Assembly: GCA_945835425.1 (NCBI GenBank)
Contig: CAMAJC010000040.1
Span: 1 to 9,954 of the forward strand
Length of the DNA: 9,954 bases
Origin: an uncultured Clostridia bacterium
Lineage (GTDB): Bacteria; Bacillota; Clostridia; Oscillospirales; Ruminococcaceae
Direction: 5' to 3'
Part shown: positions 7,511-9,954 of the stretch, one piece after another
Layout of the letters: every line of letters starts with the position of its first letter
Position numbering within the stretch: position 1 is the first letter of the stretch
Notes under the pieces: generated by a model
Told to the model about the DNA's origin: nothing
Seen by the model: only the letters and a program-made list of their open reading frames with translations
Database searches by the model: none
Made by a program: the position numbers and the translations under genes

Positions 7511-7539
7511 ATTATATCACCCGCGAATGAGATTGACAA
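7511..7539 (-). promoter_or_regulatory. Strong sigma-A-type promoter for ispG-polC
   Basis: On the minus strand TTGTCA (7534-7539), a 17-base spacer and a perfect TATAAT (7511-7516) form a near-consensus promoter. TG one base before the -10 adds an extended -10 element. The -35 and spacer lie within the last codons of rseP, and the -10 abuts its stop. Transcription should start near 7504-7505, giving an approximately 80-base leader before ispG. This lets ispG and polC be expressed separately from dxr-rseP. Confidence 0.8.
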
Positions 7540-8527
7540 TATCGTGATAGGAAACGAAAATCACCAACAGGATGACCAGGACAAACCCGGCAAAGTGCAC
7601 ATAGGCCTCATATTCCGGCTTGATGCGGCGGCGGAAGATCGCTTCAAACAGCAGAAAAACCAGCCGCCCGCCATCCAGAGCCGGTACCGGCAGGAGATTG
7701 AAGATGCCGACGTTGACGGTGATGAAGGCAAAAAGGGTCATGACGGTGGAAAGACCGGCTTTGCTTGCCTGGCCGACGGCCTGCGCGGTGCCGATGGGAC
7801 CGGAAAGGTCGTTGATCGAGGCTTTGCCGGTGACCAGCTGCCCCAAAGATATCCAGACAAGCCGCCCAATCGAAGCGGTGCGGCGGAAGGAGTAGCTGAG
7901 GGTGCTCCAGAACGTAGCGGGCTGGCCTTTGACCTTAAAGTCGATGATCAGAGAGTCTCCGTCCTTCCGGAAGGTGACGCCGGAAAGGTTCACCTTTTCC
8001 CCATCCCGGCGCACAACCATATCGACGACGCCGTCCTCATCATAGGACAGTTCATAAACGATATCGGTTTCGGTCCAGATGGAGCGGCCATTGATTTTCA
8101 GGATTTTGTCCCCTGCCTGCAGGCCGGTGCTCTGGGTCATAGCGCCGTCATAAAATTCCGCGACGGTATTGGTGGCAAGGGCGTCTTTCGGAATCGTGAG
8201 ACCCAAAATAATGATAAATCCCAAAATCAGGTTCATGATCGCGCCGGCGCAGACGATCAAAATCCGTTTCCAGACTCGCTGGTTGCAAAACGCCCGCGGA
8301 TCGCCCGATTCGCCGTCTTCCCCTTCCATGCTGACATAGCCGCCGATTGGAAACAGCCGCAGCGAATAGCGGGTCTCGCCCTTGCCGAAATGCAAGAGGG
8401 ACGGGCCCATGCCAATCGAAAACTCGTTGACCCGCACGCCGCAAAGCTTGGCGGTCAGGAAATGGCCGCATTCGTGAATCAGAATAATGACTGCGAAAAT
8501 CAAAAGAGTAAGCAGAATACTTTTCAT
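7517..8527 (-). CDS. rseP: Site-2 intramembrane zinc metalloprotease, RseP/RasP family
   Basis: This membrane protease cuts transmembrane segments of substrates such as anti-sigma factors and signal-peptide remnants (known for the family; the substrate here is unknown). The 336-residue product starts with a hydrophobic helix that contains the zinc motif HECGH (18-22). A second hydrophobic segment spans about 88-112. A single PDZ domain follows (about 122-200, with LQAGDKILKINGRSI at 136-150). Two more hydrophobic segments lie near 258-280 and 308-327. The second active-site motif NLLPVPALDGG (277-287) supplies the third zinc ligand, D285. It is shorter than the roughly 420 residues of Bacillus RasP but similar to single-PDZ clostridial forms. 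GGAGG lies 4 bases before the ATG. It follows dxr by 15 bp in the usual dxr-rseP arrangement. Confidence 0.95.
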   Translation of the reverse strand: MKSILLTLLIFAVIILIHECGHFLTAKLCGVRVNEFSIGMGPSLLHFGKGETRYSLRLFPIGGYVSMEGEDGESGDPRAFCNQRVWKRILIVCAGAIMNLILGFIIILGLTIPKDALATNTVAEFYDGAMTQSTGLQAGDKILKINGRSIWTETDIVYELSYDEDGVVDMVVRRDGEKVNLSGVTFRKDGDSLIIDFKVKGQPATFWSTLSYSFRRTASIGRLVWISLGQLVTGKASINDLSGPIGTAQAVGQASKAGLSTVMTLFAFITVNVGIFNLLPVPALDGGRLVFLLFEAIFRRRIKPEYEAYVHFAGFVLVILLVIFVSYHDIVNLIRG

Positions 8528-8542
8528 GAAGCCTCCGGAAAA

Positions 8543-9682
8543 TCAGACTTTGGACAGGACAAACTCTCTGGCCTCCTGTTCGGCAGAAAGGATGTTGGCA
8601 AGGGTGACCGGCCGGTCGTCCCGCAGGGTCAGCACCTCGTTTACCAGATCGCCGATCTGCAGGAATGTCACCTTCCGCTCCAAAAACAGCTGCACCAGCA
8701 GTTCATTGGCAGAGTTGACCAGGGTCGGATAAAGGCCGCCTTTTGTGATGGCGGCAAGCGCCGCTTTTAAGCAGATGAAGGTGTCCGGGTCGGGACGGGC
8801 AAAGGTCAGCTTGCCGTAATCGGCGAGACTGAGCCGTCCGGTCGGGCAGGCAGTCCGTTCGGGATAGGTCAGGGCGTACTGGATCGGGATTTTCATGTCC
8901 GGCACACCCAGCTGACCGATGACCGAATAATCGTCAAACTCGACCAGCGAATGGACGACGCTCTCCCGGTGGACGACGACCTCGATCTGGTCGGGACGGA
9001 CGCCGAAAAGATGGACCGCTTCGATAACCTCGAGGCCCTTGTTCATCAGGGTCGCAGAGTCAATGGTGATCTTGGCGCCCATGCTCCAGTTGGGGTGTTT
9101 GAGGGCGCGCTCCGGGGTGATGTCCCCCAGCTGCTCTCTGGTCATGCCGAAAAAAGGCCCGCCGGACGCTGTCAGGAGTATTTTATTCAGGTGGCAGTGC
9201 CGATATCCTTCGAGGCACTGGAAAATTGCCGAATGCTCCGAGTCGACCGGGAAGATGCGGACGTCTTTTTCCTTTGCAAGGCCCATGACCAGCTCGCCGC
9301 CGGTGACAAGCGTCTCCTTGTTGGCCAGGGCCAGGGTGTTCCCCGCTTCGATGGCCGCCAGCGTCGGACGCAGGCCGATCATGCCGATCACCGAGTTGAG
9401 GACGATGTCGGCCTCGGTATCCGCTGCCAGTTCGCACAGCCCTTCCAGACCGGTCAGGACCTGCACCGGCAGGTCGGCGACGCGGGTTTTGAAGCTCTCA
9501 TAATGGGTAGGGTCGGCGATGCAGACCTTCCTTGGATGGAAAGCACGGGTCTGGCTTTCGAGGAGCTGTTCGCTTTTATTGGCCGCAAGGGCGTAAACGG
9601 TGAAACCGCTCGCCTTGCAGACATCTAAAGCCTGGGTGCCGATGGAACCGGTGGAGCCCAGGATGGTAATTTTCTTGGTCAT
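8543..9682 (-). CDS. dxr: 1-deoxy-D-xylulose 5-phosphate reductoisomerase
   Basis: DXR converts DXP to methylerythritol phosphate using NADPH and a divalent metal, the committed step of the MEP pathway. The 379 residues are the normal family length. The NADPH-binding loop is GSTGSIG (9-15); LANKETLV (119-126) is the conserved NKE site. Metal ligands are D147 and E149 in VDSEHSA and E218 in NKGLEVIEA. The substrate-contacting SGGPF (173-177), H196 and the flexible-loop HPNWSMGAKITIDSATLMNKG are all present. The ATG overlaps the stop of the GNAT gene as ATGA, so translation may be coupled; an AAAGGAA lies about 11 bases upstream. The gene commonly upstream of dxr in Firmicutes is cdsA, which is not seen here. 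Together with ispG it indicates MEP-dependent isoprenoid synthesis. Confidence 0.98.
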   Translation of the reverse strand: MTKKITILGSTGSIGTQALDVCKASGFTVYALAANKSEQLLESQTRAFHPRKVCIADPTHYESFKTRVADLPVQVLTGLEGLCELAADTEADIVLNSVIGMIGLRPTLAAIEAGNTLALANKETLVTGGELVMGLAKEKDVRIFPVDSEHSAIFQCLEGYRHCHLNKILLTASGGPFFGMTREQLGDITPERALKHPNWSMGAKITIDSATLMNKGLEVIEAVHLFGVRPDQIEVVVHRESVVHSLVEFDDYSVIGQLGVPDMKIPIQYALTYPERTACPTGRLSLADYGKLTFARPDPDTFICLKAALAAITKGGLYPTLVNSANELLVQLFLERKVTFLQIGDLVNEVLTLRDDRPVTLANILSAEQEAREFVLSKV

Positions 9683-9954
9683 GTATTTTCACGTTCCTTT
9701 GGCGATTCACAAATATCCAGCCGGTAGCGGAATCCGTCCGGGGTCTTTCCGTCCTTTACAAAACCGGCGCTTTCAAAAAGCCGTTGTGAACCGATGTTAT
9801 AATGATAAATTTCCCGCACAAAAAGCTGCGGATAATGAAGAACCTTTCCCCGTTCGATCAGAGCGGCAACGACCTGTTTGCCGATGCCTTTGCCGCGGAA
9901 GGATGAGTCGCCGATGACGATAGGCATATCCTCCTGCCAGAAGGTGACGTCGCC
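9679..9954 (-). CDS. GNAT-family N-acetyltransferase (5' part cut by window edge)
   Basis: The frame enters from the right edge and gives 91 residues to a stop at 9679. It shows the acetyl-CoA-binding motif A of GNAT enzymes, with IGDSSFRGKGIGKQ (14-27 of the visible part; R-G-K-G-I-G is the pyrophosphate-binding turn). It also has the later REIYHYNIGSQRLFESAGF stretch typical of motif B. About half of a normal 150-180-residue GNAT protein is visible; an internal ATG at 9927 is not the true start because the frame stays open, with related-looking sequence, to the edge. These enzymes transfer acetyl groups to amines of antibiotics, metabolites or proteins; the substrate cannot be read from this piece. 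It overlaps dxr by 4 bp, so it belongs to the same transcript. Confidence 0.88.
   Translation of the reverse strand, partial: GDVTFWQEDMPIVIGDSSFRGKGIGKQVVAALIERGKVLHYPQLFVREIYHYNIGSQRLFESAGFVKDGKTPDGFRYRLDICESPKERENT

Noticed and set aside
7544..8770. 408-codon plus-strand frame across rseP and the end of dxr
   Set aside because: It spans two clearly real genes and their junction on the other strand, has a composition typical of a shadow frame, and shows no family motif.
8951..9628. 225-codon plus-strand frame opposite dxr
   Set aside because: Shadow of dxr, whose NADPH and metal motifs are all encoded on the minus strand.
9795..9803. Extended -10 box (TGTTATAAT) on the plus strand inside the GNAT gene
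   Set aside because: It has no -35 at the proper distance, no plus-strand gene downstream, and is explained by the codons for HYN in the GNAT motif.

Overview
The window is a compact stretch of core housekeeping genes, all on the minus strand, from a Gram-positive (Firmicutes) bacterium, most likely a class Clostridia member of fairly high GC (roughly 55-58% by eye). The evidence is a full-length PolC-type replicative polymerase (a Firmicutes hallmark), the dxr-rseP-ispG-polC gene order well known from Clostridia and Bacilli, and a short-form HisG paired with HisZ. I cannot name the genus.

In transcription order (right to left) the window holds: the C-terminal part of a GNAT acetyltransferase (cut by the right edge); dxr, overlapping the GNAT gene by 4 bp; rseP, 15 bp further on; a strong sigma-A-type promoter (7511-7539) over the end of rseP; a 91-bp gap with a leader hairpin; ispG; polC, 15 bp further on and in the same frame; a 132-bp gap (1849-1980) with a second sigma-A-type promoter (1932-1960) and a leader hairpin; then hisZ and hisG, overlapping by 4 bp, with the last codons of hisG cut off by the left edge. 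No gene-free stretch exceeds about 130 bp. No RNA gene, insertion sequence, CRISPR array or attachment site was seen.

The genes form two or three transcription units. dxr and ispG encode the first committed and the penultimate steps of the MEP (non-mevalonate) isoprenoid pathway. rseP encodes an intramembrane protease, and polC the main replicative polymerase. hisZ and hisG encode the two subunits of the first enzyme of histidine synthesis. All complete genes look intact, with key catalytic residues in place.

I found no novel defence, mobile or biosynthetic system. The points most worth a second look are the two promoter-plus-hairpin leaders, especially the 10-bp perfect stem-loop before hisZ, which resembles both an attenuator and a single type I-E CRISPR repeat. 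Others are the GNAT gene fused by overlap to dxr, the odd ribosome binding site of polC, and an RGG-like linker in PolC.
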